The notes under the pieces: generated by a model
Database searches by the model: none
Told to the model about the DNA's origin: nothing
What the model saw: only the letters and a program-made list of their open reading frames with translations
Translations under genes and position numbers: made by a program
Shown: positions 8,925 to 18,400 of the stretch, in pieces
Layout of the letters: each line of letters starts with the position of its first letter
Numbering within the stretch: position 1 is the stretch's first letter
DNA from: Candidatus Sulfidibacterium hydrothermale
GTDB lineage: Bacteria > Bacteroidota > Bacteroidia > Bacteroidales > F082
Direction of reading: 5' to 3'
Length of the DNA stretch: 64,000 bases
Assembly: GCF_020149915.1 (NCBI RefSeq)
Contig: NZ_CP083760.1
Coordinates: forward strand, 124,001-188,000

Positions 8925-10616
8925 ATGTCAAAACTGAGTTATGTTAGCGGAATCAGCAGTGTTCCTTTGCTGGGAAAAACCATTGGTGAAATGTTTGAGG
9001 AAACGGCCGCCCGTTTTCCTGAAACAGAAGCATTGATTGTTGTCCACCAAAACATACGCTGGACCTACAAAGAATTAAAACAACAGGTTGACTTATGTGC
9101 CCTTGGATTACATGCCATGGGATTACAAAAAGGCGACCGCATTGGCATCTGGGCTTTAAACCGGGCCGAATGGATGGTCCTGCAATATGCTACGGCCAAG
9201 CTGGGTGCTATCCTGGTAAATATCAATCCCAGTTACCGGGTACATGAGCTGGAATATGTGCTGAAACAATCGGGATGTAAGTTTTTGGTGATTGATGATA
9301 AAACCGAACATGCCGATTATGCAGAAATGGTTTACCAGCTATTGCCGAAACTGCAATACAGCGATCCGGGATTTTTGCGGGAAACCAAACTTCCCAATCT
9401 CACCACCATCATTACGCTGGAAAAAACGGCCGGACCGGGCATGTTTACCTGGCAGGATGTCATGGAACTCGGAGATGAAATTAAACCGGAAGTTTTGGAT
9501 AAAATTGCCGCCACGCTGCATTTTGACGAACCCATTAACATTCAATATACCAGTGGAACTACGGGATTTCCGAAAGGAGCCACTTTGAGTCATCACAACA
9601 TCTTAAATAACGGTTTCTTCGTCACCGAATCGTTGCATCTTACCGAAAAAGACCGCATGATCATTCCGGTTCCGTTGTACCACTGTTTCGGAATGGTGAT
9701 GGGGAACCTTGGATGCTTATCGCATGGGGCCACTGCCATTTATGCCAGCCGGGCTTTTGATCCGGAAGCGGTGATTCGCACGACCGACCATGAAAAAGCA
9801 ACTATTTTATATGGTGTTCCGACCATGTTTCATGCTGAACTCGACCATCCTGACATCGGAAAATATGACGTTACCAGTCTGCGTGGCGGGATTATGGCAG
9901 GTTCTATCTGTCCGGTAGAATTGATGAAAAAAGTACAGGAAGTAATGAAAATGACCGACCTGCAAATTGCTTACGGCATGACGGAAACCAGTCCGGTGAG
10001 TACACAAACCACTTCGGACACCCCATTTGACAAACGGGTCAGCACAGTAGGCCAGGTTCACCCGCATCAGGAAGTGAAAATTATTGATCCGGAAACGGGT
10101 TTGGTAGTAAAGCGGGGAGAAAAAGGCGAATTATGTACCCGCGGATACAGTGTAATGCTTGGATACTGGAATGATGAAGAGAAAACCCGCCAGGCCATTG
10201 ACAAAGCCCGCTGGATGCATACCGGCGATTTGGCTACCATTGACGATGAGGGTTATGTGAATATCGTCGGACGGATCAAAGACATGATCATCCGGGGCGG
10301 CGAAAACATCTATCCCAAAGAAATTGAAGCTTTCCTGCTTACCCATCCTAAAGTAAATAATGTGCAGGTTATCGGTGTTCCGGATGAAAAATACGGAGAA
10401 GCCGTAATGGCCTGGATAAAAGTTCACGAAGGAGTGCGTATTACCGAACAGGAACTGATTGATTTCTGTAAAGGAAAAATTGCCCACTACAAAATCCCCA
10501 AGTATTTTAAATTTGTGGAAGAGTGTCCAAAAACCGTCACCGGAAAAATCCGGAAAGTGGAAATGCGCGAAAAAAGCATTAAAGAACTGGGACTGGAACA
10601 TTTGGTAAAAAGTTAA
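8925..10616 (+). CDS. AMP-dependent acyl-CoA synthetase (ACSF2/FadD-like)
   Basis: A 563-residue cytoplasmic enzyme that activates a carboxylic acid with ATP and CoA. The adenylate-forming motifs are in order: P-loop [12 protein letters not shown] (about residue 210), GMTETSPVS (about 350), the hinge region [15 protein letters not shown] and [18 protein letters not shown] (about 430-460), and the catalytic lysine in [13 protein letters not shown] near the C-terminus. The overall pattern is closest to medium-chain ACSF2-type ligases, but chain length cannot be read from the sequence. It is transcribed alone, with a promoter at 8804 and a strong terminator at 10661. Confidence 0.9.
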   Translation: MSKLSYVSGISSVPLLGKTIGEMFEETAARFPETEALIVVHQNIRWTYKELKQQVDLCALGLHAMGLQKGDRIGIWALNRAEWMVLQYATAKLGAILVNINPSYRVHELEYVLKQSGCKFLVIDDKTEHADYAEMVYQLLPKLQYSDPGFLRETKLPNLTTIITLEKTAGPGMFTWQDVMELGDEIKPEVLDKIAATLHFDEPINIQYTSGTTGFPKGATLSHHNILNNGFFVTESLHLTEKDRMIIPVPLYHCFGMVMGNLGCLSHGATAIYASRAFDPEAVIRTTDHEKATILYGVPTMFHAELDHPDIGKYDVTSLRGGIMAGSICPVELMKKVQEVMKMTDLQIAYGMTETSPVSTQTTSDTPFDKRVSTVGQVHPHQEVKIIDPETGLVVKRGEKGELCTRGYSVMLGYWNDEEKTRQAIDKARWMHTGDLATIDDEGYVNIVGRIKDMIIRGGENIYPKEIEAFLLTHPKVNNVQVIGVPDEKYGEAVMAWIKVHEGVRITEQELIDFCKGKIAHYKIPKYFKFVEECPKTVTGKIRKVEMREKSIKELGLEHLVKS

Positions 10617-10660
10617 CCCTAACGATTTTCAACTTTATCCATTTATAATAATTACCAAGG

Positions 10661-10732
10661 AGGTTGTCTAAAAAGATTGTTATTCCGATCGGCCAGACGT
10701 GAAGAAAAAATCTTTTCGGGCAACCTTTTTTT
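10661..10732 (+). terminator. Rho-independent terminator after the acyl-CoA synthetase gene
   Basis: The arms AGGTTGTCTAAAAAGATT and AATCTTTTCGGGCAACCT pair over 18 positions with one mismatch and two G-T pairs, and a run of seven T follows. Confidence 0.8.
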
Positions 10733-10825
10733 ATTTCCAAAGAAGCAATAAACACCTGATAATCAGGTACTGTAAAATATAACACAGCCATAAAAAACAG
10801 TCGTTTTTCCGTTATTGATTTTTTC

Positions 10826-10833
10826 TATTTTTG
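10826..10833 (+). promoter_or_regulatory. -7 element directly ahead of trpS
   Basis: TATTTTTG ends only five bases before the trpS ATG at 10839. Transcription would start at or almost at the start codon, so the mRNA should be leaderless or nearly so. Confidence 0.55.
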
Positions 10834-10838
10834 CCCCC

Positions 10839-11846
10839 ATGGAAAAGAAAGAAATTGTACTGAGCGGTATTCGCCCTACCGGCCATCTGCACCTTGGGAA
10901 CTATTTTGGTGCGGTGAAGAATTTTGTGAAAATGCAGGAAACCAATGAATGTTATTTTTTCATTGCTGATTATCATTCACTCACCACGCATCCGCATCCG
11001 GACAACCTGCAAGGAAATGTTCGTCAGGTTTTGATTGAATATCTTGCCGCCGGTCTTGACCCGGAAAAAGCGACACTTTATCTGCAAAGCGACATTCCGG
11101 AAACTGCTGAATTGTATCTTTTCCTGAATATGAATGCTTACCTCGGCGAACTGGAACGGGTCACCACTTTCAAGGAAAAAGCCCGGAAACAGCCCAATAA
11201 TGTCAATGCCGGCTTGCTTACCTATCCTACACTGATGGCTGCAGACATTATCATTCAAAAAGCCCACAAAGTACCCGTGGGAAAGGACCAGGAACAAAAC
11301 CTGGAAATGACCCGGACTTACGCCCGGCGGTTCAATCACATGTATGGCGTAGATTTTTTCCCGATTCCTACAGCCTATAATTTCGGAGAAGAACTGGTAA
11401 AAATTCCCGGGCTGGACGGTTCCGGTAAAATGGGGAAATCGGAAGGCGAAGGCAACGCTATTTTTCTGTATGAAGATCCGAAATCCATTCGCAAAAAAAT
11501 CATGAAAGCCGTTACCGATAGTGGTCCGACAGAAATGAACCAGCCCAAACCCGAACCCATACAAAACCTTTTTACCCTGTTGAAAGTGGTTTCAAAGCCG
11601 GATGTAGTGGAATATTTTGAAGAAAAATATAACAATTGCACGATTCGTTACGGCGACCTGAAAAAACAGTTGGCAGAAGATGTCATTGCGTTCACCGCTC
11701 CTTTTGCTGAAAGAATCAAAGAACTTTCTGCTGATAATGAGTATATCCTGAAAGTAATGGACCAAGGAGCTGAAAAAGCCCGCGCTCACGCACTGGAAAC
11801 CATGCGGGAAGTCCGGAGAATTATCGGATTCCGGAAAATTTACTAA
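10839..11846 (+). CDS. trpS: Tryptophanyl-tRNA synthetase
   Basis: Class I aminoacyl-tRNA synthetase that charges tRNA-Trp. The nucleotide-binding motif is seen as GHLHLGNYFGAV (HIGH-like) and the second signature as SGKMGKSEGEGN, where the usual KMSKS serine is replaced by glycine. From the ATG at 10839 it has 335 residues, normal for bacterial TrpRS. An upstream in-frame ATG at 10815 is rejected because the -7 promoter element lies between the two and the extra residues are not part of the family. It is a single-gene unit ending in a cluster of palindromes. Confidence 0.96.
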   Translation: MEKKEIVLSGIRPTGHLHLGNYFGAVKNFVKMQETNECYFFIADYHSLTTHPHPDNLQGNVRQVLIEYLAAGLDPEKATLYLQSDIPETAELYLFLNMNAYLGELERVTTFKEKARKQPNNVNAGLLTYPTLMAADIIIQKAHKVPVGKDQEQNLEMTRTYARRFNHMYGVDFFPIPTAYNFGEELVKIPGLDGSGKMGKSEGEGNAIFLYEDPKSIRKKIMKAVTDSGPTEMNQPKPEPIQNLFTLLKVVSKPDVVEYFEEKYNNCTIRYGDLKKQLAEDVIAFTAPFAERIKELSADNEYILKVMDQGAEKARAHALETMREVRRIIGFRKIY

Positions 11847-11891
11847 CCGGATCTTAATTCAATCGTCTTTCATCTGAGTTGATGTTTTCTT

Positions 11892-11922
11892 CTTTCAGGT
11901 CTGATCAGACCGGACCTGAAAG
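11892..11922. terminator. Hairpin after trpS, CTTTCAGGTC family
   Basis: CTTTCAGGTC and GACCTGAAAG form a 10-bp stem 45 bp after trpS. The right arm, extended as GACCTGAAAGGTGG, is identical to the right arm of the hairpin at 8598-8629. Confidence 0.55.
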
Positions 11923-11972
11923 GTGGAGAAAAGAATCTACGTTCCTGTTTTTATTTGTGAATCAAAACCTTT

Positions 11973-12023
11973 CAATTGTATTTTAAAATGCGCTAAAAGT
12001 GCATTTTGATTTTCAATCGGTAT
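11973..12023. repeat. Palindromic dispersed repeat, copy 2
   Basis: Inverted copy of the element at 5094-5148: 45 of 51 positions agree, and most differences fall in the central loop, which is flipped (TTTT versus AAAA). It lies between convergent genes. Confidence 0.7.
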
Positions 12024-12029
12024 CATTCC

Positions 12030-12061
12030 CACTTTTCAGGTTTTGTTCAACCTGAAAAGTG
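12030..12061. terminator. Bidirectional hairpin between trpS and the acyl-CoA dehydrogenase gene
   Basis: CACTTTTCAGGTT and AACCTGAAAAGTG form a perfect 13-bp stem with a 6-nt loop. It is placed between convergent genes, and its sequence is a variant of the hairpins at 8598 and 11892. Confidence 0.65.
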
Positions 12062-12102
12062 AGATTTCATTCTGTTTCGAAAATCCTTTGTTCGAATCGG
12101 TA

Positions 12103-13275
12103 TTATTCGTGAAATGCCTGAATGCCGGTGATATCCATTCCGGTAATCAGCAAATGAATATCGTGTGTTCCTTCGTAGGTAATCACGGATTCCAGGTTCA
12201 TCATGTGACGCATGATGGGAAAATCACCGGTAATTCCCATGGCTCCAAGCATTTGCCGGCTTTCACGGGCAACTTTCAGTGCCATTTCCACATTATTCCG
12301 CTTAGCCATGGAAATTTGTGCCGGAGTGGCTTTCCCTTCGTTTTTTAAAACCCCCAGACGCCAAACCAGCAACTGGGCTTTGGTAATCTCGGTAAGCATC
12401 TCGGCCAGTTTTTTCTGTTGCAATTGAAATGAAGCTACCGGACGGCCAAATTGTTTTCGTTCCAGTACATACCGCAAAGCCGTATCGTAACATTCCATGG
12501 CTGCACCGAGTGCTCCCCAGGCAATCCCGTAACGGGCCGAATTCAAACACATCAACGGACCTTTCAATCCTTTTACATTGGGCAACAGATTTTCTTTCGG
12601 CACTTTTACATTATCAAAAACCAACTCTCCGGTGGCCGAAGCCCGCAAAGACCATTTGTGATATGTTTCGGGCGTAGTAAATCCTTCCATCCCGCGTTCG
12701 ACCAACAGGCCACGCACTTTACCGTTTTCATCTTTTGCCCAAACTACGGCCACATCGCAAAGCGGAGCATTGGTAATCCACATCTTCGAACCGTTCAGCA
12801 GGTAATAATCACCTTTGTCTTCAAAACGGGTTTTCATGCTACCCGGATCAGACCCGTGGTCAGGCTCGGTAAGGCCGAAAGCACCAATCCATTCGCCCGA
12901 AGCCAGTTTCGGCAAATATTTTTTGCGTTGGGTTTCATTTCCGAAAGTATAAATCGGATACATCACCAACGAACTCTGTACCGATGCGCTGGAACGCACG
13001 GCCGAATCACCCCGTTCCAGTTCGGTCATAATTAATCCGTAAGCCATGTGGTCTAATCCCGGTCCACCATATTCTTCCGGGATAAAAGGTCCCAGCGCCC
13101 CCAATTCTCCCATTTGCCGCATCATTTCCAACGGCAACGGCTTATGTTGCTGGGCATACTCTTCGATCACCGGTTTCACATACCGGGTTACCCATTCACG
13201 AACAGAATTCCGGATAAGTTTATGCTCATCCGTTAATAAAGCATCGGTTTCATAATAATCGGGAGGCTGGTACAT
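12103..13275 (-). CDS. Acyl-CoA dehydrogenase, glutaryl-CoA dehydrogenase-like
   Basis: A 390-residue flavoprotein. The catalytic glutamate lies in TYEGTHDIH (E368) and FAD-binding segments include FGLTEPDHGSDPG and WITNAPLCD. The segment VRSSASVQSSLVM contains R94, which corresponds in position and context to the arginine that binds the distal carboxylate in glutaryl-CoA dehydrogenases, so a decarboxylating or non-decarboxylating glutaryl-CoA dehydrogenase is likely. In an anaerobe it might be the non-decarboxylating form. The sequence alone cannot tell, and electron-transfer flavoprotein genes are not in the window. Confidence 0.85.
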   Translation of the reverse strand: MYQPPDYYETDALLTDEHKLIRNSVREWVTRYVKPVIEEYAQQHKPLPLEMMRQMGELGALGPFIPEEYGGPGLDHMAYGLIMTELERGDSAVRSSASVQSSLVMYPIYTFGNETQRKKYLPKLASGEWIGAFGLTEPDHGSDPGSMKTRFEDKGDYYLLNGSKMWITNAPLCDVAVVWAKDENGKVRGLLVERGMEGFTTPETYHKWSLRASATGELVFDNVKVPKENLLPNVKGLKGPLMCLNSARYGIAWGALGAAMECYDTALRYVLERKQFGRPVASFQLQQKKLAEMLTEITKAQLLVWRLGVLKNEGKATPAQISMAKRNNVEMALKVARESRQMLGAMGITGDFPIMRHMMNLESVITYEGTHDIHLLITGMDITGIQAFHE

Positions 13276-13342
13276 AAGAAAGTCTTTTTTTAAATTTAAA
13301 ACGGTAAAAATAAAGAAGTTTTGTTCCCGAAAAGCAGAAATT

Positions 13343-14161
13343 TTACAACGACATTCCCGAGGAAAGGACAGCCCGGATAAAGAAAATTCCTAACAAATAA
13401 ACAATCAGGGCAAAGGTGTCGAGCGAAAAATAATCGGGCAAGGGTTTTAACCGGATTCCCTTTTTCTCCGGTTCCTGCATCCAGTTAAACGGAAGAAGAA
13501 GGACAATCCCCAATAAATAGGTAAACAAAGAAGAAGAAGAAAGCCCTTTTAAGGTAATCACCAGTACAAGAATCCAGGGAACCAGAAAAATAAGCAGGAA
13601 AAAGGAAAACATTATTTTGTCTTCTTTTTTAAAGGAAGCCGGAATTGTCAGCATCACCAATTTTCCGATAGCAATCCCCATGATATACAAAAAGTAAAGC
13701 GACAACACCACGAAAATAATCTGAAAAACCACACCAATATTCATGATTTTTGACAGCTCGTACAAACCGGTATGCGCCACGTTGTTTTCCACATAACTGC
13801 CAAAAATTCCGGTAAAAGAAAACACCATCATCCAAATCATAAAAAGCGCCATGGACATTGTTTTGCGGGGAACAAAAACATACAAAGCCATCATAAACAA
13901 ACCGAGAAAAAGATTCATGATGGGAGCCGCCAGATTAAGGGTAACCAGCGTATCGCGAGTCCAGGCCGATGAAGTAACCGGAGTAAGAAACCGGATGCCT
14001 TCACTGCTTAATACTGCTTTGATATTCAAATCGTAACTAAAATACAACGTGGTCAGCCCGGAAAAAAAACGTTCGAGATACCAGGCAAAAAGAGCCGAGA
14101 TAAAAGAAACCACAAAATAAGACAGCCATTTTTTTTGCCGGTCATTTTTTAAAAACGCCAT
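13343..14161 (-). CDS. Polytopic membrane protein of unknown function
   Basis: A 272-residue protein with about six or seven hydrophobic segments, for example WLSYFVVSFISALFAWYL near the start and FALIVYLLGIFFIRAVL at the end, and charged loops such as PASFKKEDK. No catalytic motif was recognised. The ATG at 14161 is preferred; in-frame ATGs at 14182 and 14227 would add an aromatic-rich stretch that looks like translated leader. On the reverse strand TACTTTTA precedes the start and may be the -7 element. The gene lies 67 bp upstream of the acyl-CoA dehydrogenase gene on the same strand, but no functional link is evident. Confidence 0.75.
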   Translation of the reverse strand: MAFLKNDRQKKWLSYFVVSFISALFAWYLERFFSGLTTLYFSYDLNIKAVLSSEGIRFLTPVTSSAWTRDTLVTLNLAAPIMNLFLGLFMMALYVFVPRKTMSMALFMIWMMVFSFTGIFGSYVENNVAHTGLYELSKIMNIGVVFQIIFVVLSLYFLYIMGIAIGKLVMLTIPASFKKEDKIMFSFFLLIFLVPWILVLVITLKGLSSSSLFTYLLGIVLLLPFNWMQEPEKKGIRLKPLPDYFSLDTFALIVYLLGIFFIRAVLSSGMSL

Positions 14162-14373
14162 ATTTAATCCTGTCTTTTGCATTTTGTAAAAGTAAAAAGA
14201 ATAAAACCACAAACAAAACCAGAACAAACGGAACCATTTGCATAGTCTGAAGTTTATCCGGCTACCGCAATGTTAAAATTACTTAAATCAAAGAGTTAAA
14301 AAGTTTTAATTTTTCTGCCAAGGTACATTTTTTGAAGAAAGACGGGATGTTTAATTTTAAAAAAGGAGGAAAA

Positions 14374-15348
14374 ATGAAAACAATCAAAACAGTATTGGCT
14401 ACCCTGATCATGGCGGGAGTACTTTCACTAGGATTAACAGCCTGTAATCAGGCACCGCAACAGAAAGTGAAGTCTGTAACAAAAACAGAAAAGCCAGATA
14501 CACTGAAAATGTCGAAAGACACGCTGGCCCTGAGGGTACAGCAAAGAACGCTGAAAGAGGTGCAGAAAGAACAGGCTTTAATAGAAAAAAAAGCCATTGC
14601 AGTGGTAGAAAAAACAAACGAAGCCCTGAAATTTATTCATTCCGGAAATGTCAAAAAGGCAGAAGCTGCATTAAACGCTGCCTTGGACAGCACAAAAAAC
14701 CTGTTGAAAGAACATCCGAATGCCGGACTGGTTCCGGTGGATATGAGCGTGAAGGTTCAGGACCTCATTACCACCATTCCACAGGTAAACAAAACGGTAA
14801 AACAGGCCAAAGAGCAAATGGATAAAGGAAACTACCAGGTAGCTGCTGCTTTACTGAACACCCTGAAAAGCGAAATGGATATTGCCACGGTAAATCTGCC
14901 GCTGGCCACTTATCCCGATGGGCTTAAATATGCGCTGGATTTGCTGAAAAAGAACAAAAAAGATCAGGCACAGCAAACCCTGGTGGGCTTGTTAAATTCT
15001 CTGGTAATCAATAATGTTATCATCCCGTTGCCGATATTAAGAGCACAGGTGATGATGAATGAAGCACAGGCACAATTCAACAACAAAAATGCAGACAAAG
15101 CAAAAATTGACAACTTGTTGAAAAATGCCGATTATCAGCTGAAACTGGCTCAGGCACTTGGATACGGACATTTCGATAAAGCTTATGCTACCCTGTCGAA
15201 AGAAATTTCCAGCCTGAAAAAATCAGTGAAAAACGGCAGTGCCACCAACAGCACGTTCGACAAGCTGATTCAAAAAACAGAAGCTTTCAAAAACCGGGTA
15301 GTCAACGACATCAAAGGGACCAAAACATCTTCTGCAAAGAAGAAATAA
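14374..15348 (+). CDS. YfdX-family lipoprotein
   Basis: A 324-residue exported lipoprotein: the N-terminus MKTIKTVLATLIMAG leads to the lipobox LTAC with C24. The body is almost entirely helical. It contains segments typical of the YfdX family (NAGLVPVDMSVKVQDL, VNLPLATYPDGLKYAL, LVINNVIIPLPILRAQ). YfdX proteins are periplasmic helical proteins, best known from enterobacteria and linked there to acid and stress response; the role here is unknown. The start at 14374 is supported by a strong Shine-Dalgarno sequence, AAAGGAGG at 14362-14369, unusual in this phylum. An in-frame ATG at 14332 precedes that site and is rejected. The gene is convergent with the giant FecR gene, with a hairpin between them. 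Confidence 0.85.
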   Translation: MKTIKTVLATLIMAGVLSLGLTACNQAPQQKVKSVTKTEKPDTLKMSKDTLALRVQQRTLKEVQKEQALIEKKAIAVVEKTNEALKFIHSGNVKKAEAALNAALDSTKNLLKEHPNAGLVPVDMSVKVQDLITTIPQVNKTVKQAKEQMDKGNYQVAAALLNTLKSEMDIATVNLPLATYPDGLKYALDLLKKNKKDQAQQTLVGLLNSLVINNVIIPLPILRAQVMMNEAQAQFNNKNADKAKIDNLLKNADYQLKLAQALGYGHFDKAYATLSKEISSLKKSVKNGSATNSTFDKLIQKTEAFKNRVVNDIKGTKTSSAKKK

Positions 15349-15377
15349 TAGTGATTAAAAATCACAGACAGAACCCA

Positions 15378-15402
15378 TCAGGGCGGCCAATGGCCGCCCT
15401 GA
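15378..15402. terminator. GC-rich terminator between convergent genes
   Basis: TCAGGGCGGCC, a 3-nt loop AAT, then GGCCGCCCTGA: a perfect 11-bp stem 30 bp after the YfdX-like gene and about 50 bp from the end of the FecR gene on the opposite strand. It probably serves both. Confidence 0.8.
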
Positions 15403-15450
15403 TTAGTTTATAAATAACTGATTGGACTCATTTAAAAACCAACCGGAAAA

Positions 15451-18400
15451 TCAAAGCTGTTTTTTTAAAAGCTCATCCATTACTTTTGCTATCCGGTCAA
15501 CAGAAATTTTAAATTGTGCATCCTGACAGTTTTGACGGGCATGTTCAATATAAGCCGAGGCAAGCGCCAACCATTTGCGGGTAACCACATGATCCGAGCG
15601 GCGCATGGCTTCATCTGCTTTTTCAAGAGCCAACATTGTTTGTGCTGTTTGATAAACCGTAAGTACATCCGGTAACTCCGGTGCATTATACAATGCTTTT
15701 CTCAGTTCCGGCAAAGCCCGAGCTGCTTGCTGTTTCATAGCAGCAATATTTCCCTGATATAAATACTGTAAACCCAACTGCATATTTTTCAACGCTTGCA
15801 CATAAGCCTGTTGTGCCTCCTGATTAGTAAGTTTTTGAGGTGTTTTAACACGAATAGAACCTTTACCGAAAAGTTTGCCATTCATGAAAAATTCCGCTTT
15901 GTAAAGACCCGGATCAAGGGGTTTATCCGTTGCCGTCAGGATACCATCAAAAAACGGTACATTGGGGATGGCCATATATTGGCCGACACTAACCGGTTGT
16001 TTTGAATTGTTGTAATACCATTTCACCGTTACGGGTGTATTTTGTGTAATGTGAATGGGACAATGGGCAACAAGGGAATACTCCCCGTAATGCATTTCTG
16101 TTGCGGCCAATACCATATGGTAAAAACTATCCGGAGAAGGGCTGATGGACACCTTGGAAACAGAATAAACAACAGCTGGTGTTGTATGAGCACTGTTAGC
16201 AGATGTTCCGGAAGAAACTTGTCTTTTAGCAACAGGCACAGCAGTCATTATTTGTTCATGGCGATGCTTTTGTGCCTCCAATCCGCTCCATTGGGTTTGT
16301 AGCCGTTCACGGGGATGAAAAGTTGTTTTTTGTAGTTTATCCGTCCCTTTTTTCGAAATCATTTTTTCGCCCGGAATCAAATAGCCGATACTGTTCTTAT
16401 TGCGGGTTTCCACCACGCCTTCGTATAAATAAGTTTCGGTTGTTTTTTCCGGAGACACTTTCACTTCAAACTGTGTTCCTCGTATACCGACTGCCAGGGT
16501 AGGAGTAATCACTAAAAAATGGGGCCCTTTTCGAATTGCCCGTATAAAAGCACTCCCACGGGTAATATAAATCTGGTCGTGGTGAAACTCTACCACAGAA
16601 CCCGGCTTAATAGCCAAAAAAGTGTGGTCATCAGCAAAAGTAGCCGAAACTCCCCGGGCATCTTCTTCTGTTCTTATTTTATCCTCTTCAAAAAGAGTAA
16701 TGCGTTTATCTTTTACCTGTTCCCATCGATTCGTTCCTGCCTCACAAATGCTTACCGTTCCATCAAGATATTCCAGGGTTAAGTAAGCCACTTCCAAAAA
16801 ATTCTTCTCCGGTTCTTTATATTTCTCCGGTTTTTTATAAATAGACTCTTCATTAAGTTGGACCATGACATTTTGGGCCTCATTCCATAACTCCGGTTTT
16901 ATTTCTTTAAATTTTTTCACCGCCTCAGGTACCGGTTTTTTAGGAGCCTTCAACTGTGCCAGAATTTTTTTTGCTTTTTGATTAGAAGGATCAACCTGAA
17001 TGGCACGCTCATATTGTTGTAACACTTTTTTGTCACAGGCCATTTTATTGTATGGATGATTACCCCAAAGTGCTTTTTTTGTCATCAGTCGCCAGACTTC
17101 GGCGCTGGTACAATACAACTCAGATAATTGTGCCGGGTCTTTAGCTTGTTTTAATTGGGGCAGTAACTGATCGGCCTTTTCCACAAGCTTTGCCGCTTCA
17201 GCAAAAAATTCCTGCTTGGCTTTGTTGTTAAATACTCTTCCGGAATAACGGGAAAATTTCATGGCCAATAAGTGGTTTAACATCGCTTCATTCTCTTTGT
17301 ATTTGGCACTTTGTGCTATTGGAATAGCCTTTCGTAAAATATCGAAACTTTCCTGTTTCGGATTGGTTTCCTGTAATGTGGTGCGATGGGTACTCTTATC
17401 TTCCCAGTAAGGTTTGTCAAAAGCTTTATCTGCTGCTTCTATGATCTTTTCAACTTGTATTCCCAACCGGTTAAATTCTTCCAACTGAAGCTGACGATAA
17501 CTATCCTCTGTTTTATTATCCGTTTCTGTATTTTCAGAAAATGAAGGAGACGGCATAAAATTATCTTCCGTAACTGGTTCATAGCGAAAGCCTTTCTTAT
17601 AAACCGCAGTAAACAACGGCGTTTTTTCCGGCAACGGAATAGGTAAGGGAGAGGTATTTATATCAAAATTATGTGACACATAATAATCCAAGCCAGGGAT
17701 ATCGACATGACATTTTTCAAAAGCTTTCTTCTGATTTGCTTTGTCCTTTTCTGAAGTTTTACCATAAAACTTTTTGTAAACTAAATGACCATTCTCATCA
17801 TATCTTAACGAAATTCTCGAGTTTGCTTCAATATTACCATAAATGTAAACTGTTTCTATTTCCCCATTCTGATACCAGTTAAGCGTATAAAGGCATCTTC
17901 CGCTTACATACAATGATTTATAAGAGGGTTTTGTCTTTTCATCATCGTACCAGTTCTGTATTCCCACAATAGTATGTTTCTGATAAAAAACCATTTCTGT
18001 ACCATTTGGAAATTTTTTTATTCTCCATATTTTAGCTCCTGCAGGAAGTCTTTGGGAAAGCACATCTCCGTTGGTTCCCTTGGCAAAAGGCACCTGAAAG
18101 GGCTTTGCCAAAGGTGGTTTGTTGAATAAAGAAAACAGACTGAGCCGAGGCAATTCGGGATAATTTTTACATTCATTCATATACACATCACGACTGCAAA
18201 TATTCTGGTCATGATCTCTATAAATAGTTCTCCCATTAATTAAAGAAAAGCCTACAGGATAGGAGAAATCATACATTATATTTCTTTTTCTGAACTCCAA
18301 CATATTTAATTTCCCGGAGTGAGACCATCTTCGGAATAACTCCTTATTCCCAAACAAAATATATTCTTCAACCAAAACTGCACGGTTTCCTGTAATATAC

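Noticed and set aside
12062-12102. TTCGAATC near 12088 as a tRNA T-loop
   Set aside because: No cloverleaf arms or acceptor stem could be formed around it; it lies next to the end of the acyl-CoA dehydrogenase gene.
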